Shown piece by piece: positions 53,921 through 63,501 of a DNA stretch of 64,000 nt. Below the pieces are notes generated by a model, which was not told the origin of the DNA, ran no database searches, and was given only the letters and a program-made list of their open reading frames with translations. The translations under genes were made by a program, and so were the position numbers. Position 1 is the first letter of the stretch; each line of letters begins with the position of its first letter. The stretch comes from Promethearchaeota archaeon (GTDB taxonomy: Archaea > Asgardarchaeota > Lokiarchaeia > Sigynarchaeales > SOKP01): the NCBI GenBank assembly GCA_019057775.1, contig JAHLWT010000293.1, forward strand, positions 1 to 64,000. The letters run 5' to 3'.

Positions 53921-53957
53921 CTTTTTTATTCTTTTTTTTTTATGTTTTTTTATTCTT
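53921..53957 (+). terminator. T-tract terminator after bPH2 genes
   Basis: CTTTTTTATTCTTTTTTTTTT followed by ATGTTTTTTTATTC on the coding strand, 35 bases after the stop codon. A strong archaeal termination signal that separates this unit from the HAD gene. Confidence 0.5.
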
Positions 53958-54017
53958 TAACTCAAAGAAATAAATTTAAATAAATTTAAGTGTTTGATCG
54001 AACTTTCAAATACAGAT

Positions 54018-54743
54018 ATGTCTTCTCCACCAATAATTCTATTTGATTTCGATGGAGTTATTATTACTCAAAAATCTCTTGAATATACCGCTTCTATTTT
54101 TAGAAAAAAAAAGTTTTACAAATGGAATGGTATAGATAATTTAAGATTAATAGATTTTGCAAGATTATTTGAAGAATCTGATTCAAAGAATAAAATAGAG
54201 GCTTTTATAAAAATAGTTAAAATTTATAAGCAGTATATCCCATCCCCATGGAGGAGAATCCTATTCTTTATAAAATTCCGTCGTTTTTATCCTAAATATG
54301 AAAAGTATGAGACTTTAAAACCGGACTTAGAGGAAATATTAAAACAGCTCAAAAGTTGTGGATTTCATTTAGGGATCGTCTCAAACACAAGTGGAAAGAG
54401 GTTAAGTGCCTTTAGAAGTAGATTAAACTTAGATACCTACTTTTCGGTGTTTATTTCTCGAGATGATACACACGCTAGGAAACCGAGCCCTTATCCTATA
54501 TTTGATGCATTAATCATAATCAAAAAAAAATTAAAAATATCCCTCAAAAGAAATAATATCTACTATGTTGGTGATTTACCTCATGACATTGAATGTGCAA
54601 AAAATGCAGGAGTCAATAGTATAGCTTTACTTTCTGGTCATGGTACTCGGAAAGCTTTAGTAAAGTCAAATCCAACCCATTTAATTAAAGATATTAAGAA
54701 CCTCATAGAAATTAAAGATTTCAAAAAATACTTATTAAACTAA
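54018..54743 (+). CDS. HAD-superfamily phosphatase
   Basis: 241 residues from ATG 54018 (TTG 53994 would add eight). HAD motif I IILFDFDGVIIT (nucleophile and acid Asp), motif II IVSNTSG, motif III lysine in ARKPSPYPIF and motif IV YVGDLPHDIECAKNAG. It has an alpha-helical cap, so a phosphoglycolate-phosphatase-like subfamily is likely. Substrate unknown. Ends 19 bases before the UFL1-like gene and is probably co-transcribed. Confidence 0.88.
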   Translation: MSSPPIILFDFDGVIITQKSLEYTASIFRKKKFYKWNGIDNLRLIDFARLFEESDSKNKIEAFIKIVKIYKQYIPSPWRRILFFIKFRRFYPKYEKYETLKPDLEEILKQLKSCGFHLGIVSNTSGKRLSAFRSRLNLDTYFSVFISRDDTHARKPSPYPIFDALIIIKKKLKISLKRNNIYYVGDLPHDIECAKNAGVNSIALLSGHGTRKALVKSNPTHLIKDIKNLIEIKDFKKYLLN

Positions 54744-54762
54744 ACATTGATTTACTTAATAT

Positions 54763-57489
54763 ATGTTTGATTTGGCAGATTTTAAGGATAGTCCAGTTCG
54801 AGAGAAAGTTGAAAAATTAAATAGATTTCTGAGTAAGAATAAACTATCCAAAGTCTCAAGTATAGTTGATGAATTGGAAAGTCTGTTGGATAATCATAGT
54901 CATGATGTTCAAGCTGTTTATGCTTTAAGTGTTTTAGCAGAAATTCACGTAGATCTTATCTCTGATGGATTAATTGAAAAAATTAAAGTTTTTTTCCTCT
55001 CTGATAATTTAAAATTGAAAACCAATTCAATAATAATCATTGGATTTGCTATGCTTGCAAATACTAAATACATCCAAAAATATTTCAAACAATTTGTTAC
55101 TTTTCTAAAAGACCCTTCTGAGGATATCAGAGACAACATCCATTTTTTCTTGCAGGATTTAGTAAGAAAAGATCCGAATATTGTTAATTCTCTTATTGAT
55201 ATCCTACTGGAAAGCTTATTGATAGAAAAGGGGAAAGATAATACATTTTCATTGTTAAATATACTTGAAAATTGTAATGAACTAACGTTTGATCAATTAT
55301 ATGATTTCAGAAAAATTATAAAACAAGTACTTTCCTCCTTTCAAAATAAAAAAAATTCTCACATTATTACAAAAGCAGTAATTCTAATCAAAAAATTTTT
55401 TCCTGAAACAATTGAGTTTAATATTGAAACCTATGATAAAGAAGTAGTAGAAAATCTTTTAAACAAGCAATTTATAATGAAGAGGCATAATTTTACAGAT
55501 ATAAAAAAGAAAACAGGAATATATTTAAAAGATTATATAAAGAAGCATATAAATACAAGTCTAAGTGAAGAAAAGATATACTTTTATACAAAAAATAAAG
55601 AGGAGGTTATTTTTTTATATGAGCTAGAAAAAAGTAAATTAAATAACTTTTTTGATCAAGAATCAAAAATATCTCACGAAGAAATTCTAAAAACATTTTC
55701 TCAAATTATTAAAAAGGATTCAGAATTAAAGATTCTTGTTAAAACTTTAATTAAATTAAAAATAATAAGGGGTTTTTTCTCTGATTTAGGATATTTTTAT
55801 CCTTATAGTCATATAAAATCAAGAATCCTAAATGACTTTCAACAAAGCGGAGAAATAAACTTGAGTCAATATAACTTTCTCCCACCACGGTTTATCGATA
55901 AAATTATTCAGGACATATCAAATTCTACAAAGCAGAAGTTTCTAAGAAGTAGAGATCAAAAATTGTTTTATTCATTAAAAAGAATCAGAAAGCAAATTAA
56001 TATAAAAGCGGCAAAACAGAGTATTGTGGATTTGAAATCAAATCGGTCAGTGCTTATTGATGAAGATTTTATAAAATTAATTAAGAATTTACCAAGAGAG
56101 TATCTATCACACTATCGTAAGGGTACTCAATGGTTAACCAATCTAGGTACACTTAAAATTAAAGAAGAAATTAAAAATTCCAAAATTGTTGGGTTTTTCA
56201 ATATTTCCAAGGTTTCCAAAAGATTAAATATTGGGCAAATATTACTAATTGATGTTTTTGATCATCTTGTTGACTCTCGAAGTGGAATATGGGATAATAT
56301 TAAGGATGTTTTCTACTATTCCAAATATTTAAAAGAGAGAATAAAGGAAATTAGTGGAATTTCTGATGAAAAAGAGAAGCTGGAGCAAATTGATATCATA
56401 TCAAAAGACCTAAATATTGATAAAAATCATATTCTCACAAAGATTGATGAGAATTTGAAGCTCATTGCAGAAGAAATAAAAAAGAAAGTTCAGATAAATA
56501 TTGGTGAATATGTCGACAAAACAGGACTGGAAATTAATTTATTTATAAAATTTGTTGAGGAAATTGGCATTCCCTATTTTAAAAAAGCTGATTACTTAAT
56601 ATTTAATCCGAAGAAAATTGAAGAAGCAAAGAACGATATTAAATTTATGCTGATAGACAAATCAAAATCGGATGATTACATATCCTTAGGAACATTCGAA
56701 ATTACGTCACATTTAATTAAAGATTTAATTAATAGTTTGTATTCTGATGGAAAATTGAAAGGAATCTTCCATGAAGTTGATGGAGAGATTTTATTCTTTA
56801 CTGAAAGAGGAATTAGAAAACAAATGCTAGAAAATAGTTTCTTATTTTCTTTTAATGATCTTTTCTACGGTAAAGAATTATCAAAAGAAGAAATTAACCT
56901 AATGAGAGAAATTTTTGATGATCTTATTAAAAAACGAAAGATTAAAGGCAATTTTGATGAGGAATCATTAACTTTTTCAAGCGATGAAGTTCTTTTTGCT
57001 CAAGATTATAACTCTGTTTTATTTGAATTTGAAAAAATGATGCATTCCTATCTTAACCAATTTGAATTACAATTTCAAAAAATTAAGAGATTATTAACTA
57101 AAAAGGAAGAAACTATTTTTCCACAAGAAATTAAGCTAATACAAGACACAATAGATAGAATTAATGAGAAATATGTATGGTGGAGAAGTATTTTAGATGG
57201 TTATATTAATAAAGCTAACAGAAAATTATTGAAAGATCAGGGAGTTAGTGTAAAACAATATAAAACCCTTTTTTCAAAAGATGAGAAAGATGAAATTAAA
57301 TCTTTGGAGGAAGACCCAGAAGTATATGAACTTTTGGATAAATTTAATACATGGGTTAGCATTTTTAATAGACTTGAATTGAAATATCCAAATATAATCT
57401 TTTATCAGAAAAGGTTAATAAAAAATCCAAAAGACGGAGAATCAAAAAATAAGCTCGATCAACTATTAAATGAGTTATATTTAGTCTAA
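54763..57489 (+). CDS. Large HEAT/winged-helix protein resembling UFL1
   Basis: 908 residues. Residues ~1-230 are HEAT/ARM-like helical repeats (SVLAEIHVDLISDGLIEKIK, LKDPSEDIRDNIHFFLQDLV). From ~230 several winged-helix units follow. One (about 354-385, LNDFQQSGEINLSQYNFLPP then RFIDKIIQDI) resembles UFL1's [20 protein letters not shown] then PGNFLTQALTQ. Another (about 645-690, LIKDLINSLYSDGKLKGIFH) resembles UFL1's LLYSVLEELVNSGRLRG, followed by strand EILFFTERG. UFL1 is the E3 of the eukaryotic UFM1 pathway. This similarity is read by eye from memory; the protein has no RING or catalytic Cys evident. Alternatively a PCI-like or other multi-winged-helix scaffold. Confidence 0.6.
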   Translation: MFDLADFKDSPVREKVEKLNRFLSKNKLSKVSSIVDELESLLDNHSHDVQAVYALSVLAEIHVDLISDGLIEKIKVFFLSDNLKLKTNSIIIIGFAMLANTKYIQKYFKQFVTFLKDPSEDIRDNIHFFLQDLVRKDPNIVNSLIDILLESLLIEKGKDNTFSLLNILENCNELTFDQLYDFRKIIKQVLSSFQNKKNSHIITKAVILIKKFFPETIEFNIETYDKEVVENLLNKQFIMKRHNFTDIKKKTGIYLKDYIKKHINTSLSEEKIYFYTKNKEEVIFLYELEKSKLNNFFDQESKISHEEILKTFSQIIKKDSELKILVKTLIKLKIIRGFFSDLGYFYPYSHIKSRILNDFQQSGEINLSQYNFLPPRFIDKIIQDISNSTKQKFLRSRDQKLFYSLKRIRKQINIKAAKQSIVDLKSNRSVLIDEDFIKLIKNLPREYLSHYRKGTQWLTNLGTLKIKEEIKNSKIVGFFNISKVSKRLNIGQILLIDVFDHLVDSRSGIWDNIKDVFYYSKYLKERIKEISGISDEKEKLEQIDIISKDLNIDKNHILTKIDENLKLIAEEIKKKVQINIGEYVDKTGLEINLFIKFVEEIGIPYFKKADYLIFNPKKIEEAKNDIKFMLIDKSKSDDYISLGTFEITSHLIKDLINSLYSDGKLKGIFHEVDGEILFFTERGIRKQMLENSFLFSFNDLFYGKELSKEEINLMREIFDDLIKKRKIKGNFDEESLTFSSDEVLFAQDYNSVLFEFEKMMHSYLNQFELQFQKIKRLLTKKEETIFPQEIKLIQDTIDRINEKYVWWRSILDGYINKANRKLLKDQGVSVKQYKTLFSKDEKDEIKSLEEDPEVYELLDKFNTWVSIFNRLELKYPNIIFYQKRLIKNPKDGESKNKLDQLLNELYLV

Positions 57490-57779
57490 ATATTATTTCT
57501 TTTACTTTGTTCTACTTTAGAGAGAAATCTCTTCACGTCTATTCTCTCGTGAGTTGTAATATTATATGTTTTCGGATTTGAAATACCATTTTTTGTTAAA
57601 ATTCCCTCTTCTTCAAGAAATTTAAGAGATCTCCAAATAAAATTAATTTTAGATCTATTTGAAGATTTTATTTTGTTACATCTTCTAATTCTCTTTGTAT
57701 TTACAAGAGAAATATTATTATCCATTAATTTATTTATTGCTTCAAGTGTGTCTTTTAAATTATTTAAGAAAAAATCCAT
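57486..57779 (-). CDS. Small winged-helix protein
   Basis: 97 residues. IKSSNRSKINFIWRSLKFLE, EEGILTKNG, and a strand (NPKTYNITTHE) outline a winged helix near residues 35-75. No other domain. It overlaps the 3' end of the UFL1-like gene by four bases on the opposite strand. Likely a transcription factor or adaptor. Confidence 0.55.
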   Translation of the reverse strand: MDFFLNNLKDTLEAINKLMDNNISLVNTKRIRRCNKIKSSNRSKINFIWRSLKFLEEEGILTKNGISNPKTYNITTHERIDVKRFLSKVEQSKRNNI

Positions 57780-57992
57780 TGTTAGGAAAAATACCTCTCT
57801 CTGAAATTCGATTAGTTATACTCTCCTTATTAAAACTCTAAAAGTTAAGGATTAAATTGATTTTTTTGATTTTCTTGAGTATTATAAAACTATATTTTGG
57901 AGTTTATAAAGTTTTTTCAAAAAAAAAAAGAAATTTCAAGAGGAGGAATTCATTAATTATATAGCTAATATCCATAGATGCAAGCATTAAAT

Positions 57993-59594
57993 TTAATGGC
58001 GGAATACTCTTTTACCACAAAATATTAAGATACAATCCAATTCATCAGCTCGTTTAATTACTGCTTCATCTCGAATGGAACCTCCAGGATTAATGATAGC
58101 CTTTGCGCCTGCCTCAACGGCTGCTTCTAATCCATCGGGAAAAGGGAAAAATGAATCAGTACCCATAAAGGAATTCTCTAGTTCACTTTTATGGCCAAAT
58201 TCAATTGCTTTTTGTGCTGCTAATTTAACCACATGAACTCGACTTTGTTGACCTGCTCCGATTCCTATCGTATATACCCCATCATCATAAGATTGAGCAA
58301 AACATGCTGAATTTGACTTAACCCATTTTGAAACTTTATATGCAAAAATCAGGGCTTCCTTTTCACCATCACTCACTTGCTTTTTACTTACCACTTTCCA
58401 GTCTTTAATAATAGATTTATGATCATATTCTTGGACAAGGATCCCACCCAAAACCCCTCTAATTTCATTATTTTTGTAAATTTCATCTCTCCTGTCAAGA
58501 AAATTCTTAAATTCTAGAATTCTTAGATTTTCTTTTTGTCTCAGTATTTCTAGGGCCTCCTTTTCAAAGGTAGGTGCCATTAAAACTTCGATAAAAATTT
58601 TTTCTTTATTAACAATGTAATCCGCTACTTCTTTTGTCAACTCATGGTTAACTCCCCAAATCCCTCCAAATGCAGATAATGGATCTGTACTAAATGCTCT
58701 TTTCACTGACGTTAATTGATCATTTTTGTCAATAGCAACACCATTAGGACTTGTATGTTTTAAGATTGCAGTTACGTGATGTTTAGTTCCGAAATCTAGA
58801 AGAATCTGCATACAAGAGTCAATATCTAAATAATTATTAAATGATATCTGTTTCCCCCCTAATTTGCTAAAACTGTGAAGGCCATATCTCGAAGATACAT
58901 CTTTATAATAGGCTGCTTGTTGATCCCAATTTTCACCATATCGACAATCTTGAATTTTTTCAAAGATTCTGATGAAATGTTTTCCCATTAGTAAACCCGG
59001 GTTATAATAGTTTTGTAAATAATTCGCTATTGCTGCATTGTAATCTGCCATTATAGCAAATACATCTTGAGCCAATGAAGCTCTTGTTGCATCACTAATA
59101 CCTCCAGCTTCTCTTAACTCAATTAATATCTGTTCATAATATTTAGGAGATGGTACCACAACCACATCTGGATAATTCTTAGCAGCAGCTCGTATCATAG
59201 TAGGGCCCCCAATATCAATTAATTCAAGCGCATCGTTGAGTGTTATATCTGGTTTAAGAATGGCTTCTTTGAATTGGTATAAATTACATACCACCATATC
59301 AATTGGAAGTATATTATATTTCTGAGCATCTTGGACGTCTTTCGTTACTTCTCTTCGAAATAATATCCCACCTTCTATTTTTGGATGCAAGGTTTTTACT
59401 CTACCATCAAACATTTCTGGAGATTCCGTATAATCAGAAATTTTAGTATATTTAATACCAATTTCTTCTAATAATTTACCTGTACCACCTGTAGATAGAA
59501 TCTCAACTCCAAAATCATTCACTAATTCTTTAACGAATTCTTTAAGACCTTTTTTATCAAAAACACTTACAAGAGCTCTTTTAATAGCTTTCAT
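57993..59594 (-). CDS. purH: Bifunctional AICAR transformylase/IMP cyclohydrolase PurH
   Basis: 533 residues. The N-terminal MGS-like IMP cyclohydrolase has ALVSVFDKKGLKEFVKELVN, EILSTGGTGKLLEE, DGRVKTLHPKIEGGIL and DIGGPTMIRAAAKNYPDV. The C-terminal transformylase carries the catalytic ILKHTSPNGVA and TDPLSAFGGIWGVN, with SNSACFAQSYDDGVYTIGIG and FFPFPDGLEAAVEAGAKAII. It does the last two steps of IMP synthesis using 10-formyl-THF (compare folD in this window). PurH is bacterial-type; many archaea use PurP/PurO, so this gene may have been acquired. Near guaB. Confidence 0.96.
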   Translation of the reverse strand: MKAIKRALVSVFDKKGLKEFVKELVNDFGVEILSTGGTGKLLEEIGIKYTKISDYTESPEMFDGRVKTLHPKIEGGILFRREVTKDVQDAQKYNILPIDMVVCNLYQFKEAILKPDITLNDALELIDIGGPTMIRAAAKNYPDVVVVPSPKYYEQILIELREAGGISDATRASLAQDVFAIMADYNAAIANYLQNYYNPGLLMGKHFIRIFEKIQDCRYGENWDQQAAYYKDVSSRYGLHSFSKLGGKQISFNNYLDIDSCMQILLDFGTKHHVTAILKHTSPNGVAIDKNDQLTSVKRAFSTDPLSAFGGIWGVNHELTKEVADYIVNKEKIFIEVLMAPTFEKEALEILRQKENLRILEFKNFLDRRDEIYKNNEIRGVLGGILVQEYDHKSIIKDWKVVSKKQVSDGEKEALIFAYKVSKWVKSNSACFAQSYDDGVYTIGIGAGQQSRVHVVKLAAQKAIEFGHKSELENSFMGTDSFFPFPDGLEAAVEAGAKAIINPGGSIRDEAVIKRADELDCILIFCGKRVFRH

Positions 59595-59779
59595 AAAAAA
59601 TCAACTATGGAAAATTTTAATTTACTTAAGATTAATTCCAAAGTAAATTTTACTCTAGTTAAATCTTATTTAATAGAGGTTTAATAAACAGATTTTTCTC
59701 ATCAATTTTGATTGTGGCAATTTTGATAAAAAACAAATTCTAGTAAGTCCTTAAAATTGTACGCCCGATTGATCTCGAT

Positions 59780-59875
59780 ATGGGATGGGTGCCGCAATAT
59801 GGCTCCTGGCTCTGTAAAAAGGATTATGAAAGCTTAAAAGATTTCCACATTGACGAATATTATATTTCAGTCTAA
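59780..59875 (+). other. Short GC-rich coding-like fragment in the purH-guaB gap
   Basis: The gap 59595-59903 is otherwise AT-rich. Here one frame reads MGWVPQYGSWLCKKDYESLK then DFHIDEYYISV and stop (31 residues from ATG); it is open upstream for 11 more codons (VLKIVRPIDLD). The sudden GC rise and residue order look like coding sequence, on the opposite strand to both neighbours. It could be a small gene or a gene remnant; no family recognised. Confidence 0.3.
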
Positions 59876-59903
59876 CTACAGCGCGATTTTTCTCTAATAG
59901 CCT

Positions 59904-61379
59904 TTAATATTTACCTAAAAGGTCATGGGGTTGGGTTTCTCGTGTTCCTACGACAGAAACTATCCCAATTGAAGCATTCTTCATATTTTTAATAGATATT
60001 GCTCCTGAATATATCATTCCGTTTGTTAAACCCTCTTTTAGTGTTGCTAATACACCCGATAGATCACCTACATATGGTACATAATCGCTTACTCCTTCTG
60101 TAATCATTTTTGAACTTTCAATATAACGATCTGAAATAAAACCTGATTCTCTTGCATTTTTTGAACCCATACCTCGATAAACCTTAACCTTTCTACCTTG
60201 TACTGTATCTATGAAACCTGGACTTTCAGTAGCGCCTGCAAATAAATGACCTGACATTATCATATCTGCACCAACCACGAAAGCTTTGGGGAGATCACCA
60301 GGGTTTTTAAAACCGCCATCAGCAATTAAACATATATCTGGGTTGTGATCTAAAATAGCATCAGCGACTTGAGCTGTAGCAAAAAGCGTAGGAGCACCCA
60401 CTCCTGTTTGAATTGAGGTTGTACATATAGATCCTGAACCCATACCAACTTTAAGCCCGATAAATTTATCATCTACAAAATCACATTTTGTTATCAAATG
60501 TTCAGCTGCTTCATACGTCCCAATATTTCCTAACACAAAATCAGAATCCAAAAATTTCATTAATTTCTGAGTACCTTCAATATCTGCTTTCTTATAAAAA
60601 TCAGCAACGTCAATGAAAAAGATGTCCACATATTGATCTATCTTTTTAAGCATATTTTGTGCTTGACTTGATTCAGGAAATTTAGGAGACAAGCCAATAG
60701 CACATAATAAATGACCTTCCTCATCCTTAGAAGCAAAAGGAAATTCTGGAGTAAGATCTTTTTTAGTTATCAAACCTCGTAATATACCGTTCTCATCAAT
60801 TATAGGCAGTTTTTCAATTCTGTGTTTGTATAAAGTATCTAAAGCTTCTTCCCTCGAAACCCCTGGTTTTATTGAAACTACATCTTTAGTCATAAAATCT
60901 TTTATTCTACCATTTTTTAAATCAAATTCATTGAAGGGTATATCCCTTTTAGTTAAAATACCGCAAACTCTTTTTTGCTCGTTTACAACTACGAGTCCGC
61001 TTATATTATAATTACTCATCACGTATTTGGCTCGTGTGATGGATTCATTTGGTTTAATTGTAGCTATGTATTCACTATCTATTACAAATGATCTCGCTCT
61101 TTTCACAATTCTTACCATTTCTAACTGCCGTTCATAGGAACAATTACGGTGTAGTACACCTAAACCTCCATTTAATGCCATTTTAATTGCCATCTCACTC
61201 TCAGTGACTGTGTCCATAGCTGATGACATCACCGGCAAATTAAAATGATATTTACCAATTTTACTTGAAAGATCTACATCACTAGGCTCAAAATCAGTAA
61301 ACCCCGGTAAGATCAACACGTCATCAAACGTTGCGATTAACTTATCAGAATGAATCTTCTTTCTGTACTTCTCAACCAC
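59904..61379 (-). CDS. guaB: IMP dehydrogenase GuaB
   Basis: 491 residues, GTG start. TIM barrel with MSSAMDTVTESEMAIKMALN, two CBS domains (about 110-220, GILTKRDIPFNEFDLKNGRI, DFMTKDVVSIKPGVSREEAL), the catalytic loop GMGSGSICTTSIQTGVGAP with the active Cys, IADGGFKNPGDLPKAFVVGA and YRGMGSKNARE. Oxidises IMP to XMP with NAD, the first step to GMP. Follows PurH in the pathway. The order purH-guaB on one strand may reflect co-regulation; a 309-base gap separates them. Confidence 0.96.
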   Translation of the reverse strand: MVEKYRKKIHSDKLIATFDDVLILPGFTDFEPSDVDLSSKIGKYHFNLPVMSSAMDTVTESEMAIKMALNGGLGVLHRNCSYERQLEMVRIVKRARSFVIDSEYIATIKPNESITRAKYVMSNYNISGLVVVNEQKRVCGILTKRDIPFNEFDLKNGRIKDFMTKDVVSIKPGVSREEALDTLYKHRIEKLPIIDENGILRGLITKKDLTPEFPFASKDEEGHLLCAIGLSPKFPESSQAQNMLKKIDQYVDIFFIDVADFYKKADIEGTQKLMKFLDSDFVLGNIGTYEAAEHLITKCDFVDDKFIGLKVGMGSGSICTTSIQTGVGAPTLFATAQVADAILDHNPDICLIADGGFKNPGDLPKAFVVGADMIMSGHLFAGATESPGFIDTVQGRKVKVYRGMGSKNARESGFISDRYIESSKMITEGVSDYVPYVGDLSGVLATLKEGLTNGMIYSGAISIKNMKNASIGIVSVVGTRETQPHDLLGKY

Positions 61380-61508
61380 TTCTTTTCACACTATTAAAGA
61401 ATTTTATGTTCACTAATTTAAGATATCCGAGAATATAAATCTTTCGTAATAACCGCTTATTAAAAAATAACTATTGGAATATCTGGAAATAAAAAAAAAT
61501 TATAAATT

Positions 61509-62330
61509 TTAATTCGGGATATCTTTTTTATCAAAAACAACTAAACTGCCAATAATGAGAGCAACGTTGATCATTCCCAAGATATAAATATCTCGTGTAA
61601 ATATTACGATGTTTGCATTTACTATATACTCAACAGGATTAAAATAATAGAAAATCGATATGTATTTAATACCCTGGATAGTCTCATCCATATATATGTA
61701 AAACTCACCAAGAAAAAACATGATAAATATAATCATCACACCTACTGCCATAGATTTTTTTGTGCTCAAGAATACAGTTGAAAAAAATTTAGTTACCATT
61801 GCTAATGCTCCGAGGAATAGAACTACAGAAAAATAAGTAGCAAATAATCTGTCAAAGTAAAGTCCTTCTGCTCGATATTTCAACGAGCCTGCCATACTTC
61901 CAAGAGTTATTAGAAAGAATATTCCTATAACTGTCATTATAAATATATAAAGGAATGTAATTTTACTTCCAAGGAAATTATACCGAGAAATAGGTTTAGA
62001 GAGGGAAAGATCGATAGTCTTATTTTCTACTTCATGGGAGAGGAGAGAACTAGCCATAAAGACAATATAGATCCCTGCATATAACCAAATGAGAGTTAAA
62101 AGTTCCAAAGCCCAAAATCCATATGGGTTAGACAGTGCCCCAATACCTCCGAAAAAGTCCAGTAATTCCTGTGGAAACGAATCAAAAACACCCTCTATTA
62201 TCTGTAAATCCAGATCTTCTAGTAAAGCTATTATAGCAAAGCTAAATAAGCCAAGTACTCCACCTAATATTAGAATACTGAATTTCTTTTCTAAAATTAA
62301 CTCCTTAACTGTACTAAAAAAACGTTTCAT
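61509..62330 (-). CDS. ABC-2 type transporter permease
   Basis: 273 residues with six hydrophobic segments (FSILILGGVLGLFSFAIIAL, ALELLTLIWLYAGIYIVFMA, TFLYIFIMTVIGIFFLITLG and others) and the ABC-2-type pattern SHEVENKTIDLSLSKPISRY. Partner of the ATPase gene directly upstream: its ATG follows the ATPase TAA without a gap, so they are co-translated. Exporter of unknown substrate, perhaps lipid or antibiotic. Confidence 0.87.
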   Translation of the reverse strand: MKRFFSTVKELILEKKFSILILGGVLGLFSFAIIALLEDLDLQIIEGVFDSFPQELLDFFGGIGALSNPYGFWALELLTLIWLYAGIYIVFMASSLLSHEVENKTIDLSLSKPISRYNFLGSKITFLYIFIMTVIGIFFLITLGSMAGSLKYRAEGLYFDRLFATYFSVVLFLGALAMVTKFFSTVFLSTKKSMAVGVMIIFIMFFLGEFYIYMDETIQGIKYISIFYYFNPVEYIVNANIVIFTRDIYILGMINVALIIGSLVVFDKKDIPN

Positions 62331-63245
62331 TTAGGATCCCACCTCATAATATTTCAAAAATATATCCTCAAGCGCAGGGCTCGTAATTTCTAAGTCTATT
62401 ATCTCAGACTTCGAGAGTAAGTCAAAAATTTTAGTTAATTGTTCTCGAGTAATCATAAATGAAGCATGATTTTCATTTATTATAACAGATTCTACTGTTT
62501 TTGGAGGGAGTTGATCAGAAAATTTCTGTAGTGCTACTTTAGTGGCAAACTCAACCTTAATCTCCTTCATAGCCATACTTTTTAATTGTTGAACTGTAGC
62601 CACCTCAACTATTGATCCTTCTCTTATGATACCCACACGGTGAGCCACTTTTTCAACTTCATTTAGCAAGTGGGAACTAAGGAGCACGGTTGATCCTTTT
62701 TCTTCTTGTTGTTCATGGAGAAGCTTGTAGAATTCAGCTGTGATTAAAGGATCTAATCCAGAAGTAGGTTCGTCTAAAATTAGAAGATCCGCCTCGGGGG
62801 CTAAAGCAAGAACTATTCCTACTTTTTGTTTATTCCCCTTGCTTAGTTCCTTAACTTTTCGGTTGAGGTCTAAGCCAAAAATATCCGCCAATTCCTCAAT
62901 TCGCCTGATAGGAATATGATTTTTATAAAGTCCAAGAAGATATTGTAGATTTCTTCTAGCAGTTTTGTCTTGAAACAAACCTAAATCACCAGGAACGTAA
63001 GCAATGCGTTGTCGTATTTCAATCGAATGATAGTGAATATCAAGATCAAAAACTTGTGCTTCACCAGAAGTTTTTCGAATTAAATCGAGAAGAAGTCTAA
63101 CTGTAGTCGTTTTTCCTGCTCCATTAGGTCCGAGTAAGCCAAAAATTTCACCTTGATATATTTCAAGATCTAAATTCTCAATGCCTCTTGATTTGCCATA
63201 ATATTTGGTCAGGTTTTTGGTTTGAATAATTAAATTTTTAGACAT
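62331..63245 (-). CDS. ABC transporter ATP-binding protein
   Basis: 304 residues. Walker A GLLGPNGAGKTTTVRLLLDL (about 33-52), Q loop region YVPGDLGLFQ, signature ELSKGNKQKVGIVLAL, Walker B LLILDEPTSGLDPL and switch His (SSHLLNEV). The C-terminal ~80 residues form the accessory domain often seen with drug/lipid exporters. First gene of the two-gene operon. Palindromes upstream (63306-63325) may control it. Confidence 0.93.
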   Translation of the reverse strand: MSKNLIIQTKNLTKYYGKSRGIENLDLEIYQGEIFGLLGPNGAGKTTTVRLLLDLIRKTSGEAQVFDLDIHYHSIEIRQRIAYVPGDLGLFQDKTARRNLQYLLGLYKNHIPIRRIEELADIFGLDLNRKVKELSKGNKQKVGIVLALAPEADLLILDEPTSGLDPLITAEFYKLLHEQQEEKGSTVLLSSHLLNEVEKVAHRVGIIREGSIVEVATVQQLKSMAMKEIKVEFATKVALQKFSDQLPPKTVESVIINENHASFMITREQLTKIFDLLSKSEIIDLEITSPALEDIFLKYYEVGS

Positions 63246-63305
63246 TTGTTTTACACCGTAGTATTTTTTTATTTAGACTTCGTTTTCTAATTATAATTAG
63301 TTATG

Positions 63306-63325
63306 CCTAATTAGGTATACCTAAT
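63306..63325. promoter_or_regulatory. Overlapping palindromes upstream of the ABC transporter operon
   Basis: CCTAATTAGG (63306-63315) overlaps ATTAGGTATACCTAAT (63310-63325); both are perfect. They share the half-site TTAGG/CCTAA, in a row of three. TTAGG-type palindromes resemble DtxR-family operators, and such a regulator is encoded at 37391-37804, but a different repressor is equally possible. Located 60-80 bases before the ATPase gene; also upstream of the hydrolase gene. Confidence 0.6.
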
Positions 63326-63501
63326 ATATTAAATTATTGGTTTATTTAATAATTTAATTTTCAATATTTAATCTATTATATATAGTTGTTATTTCTTAAA
63401 TAGGATTTATATTCTTTACACACAGAAAAAAGATCTATATTTTTTGAATTATTTATCACAATCATACTTAATATGATTAATAAAAAGGGGGAAGATCAAC
63501 A

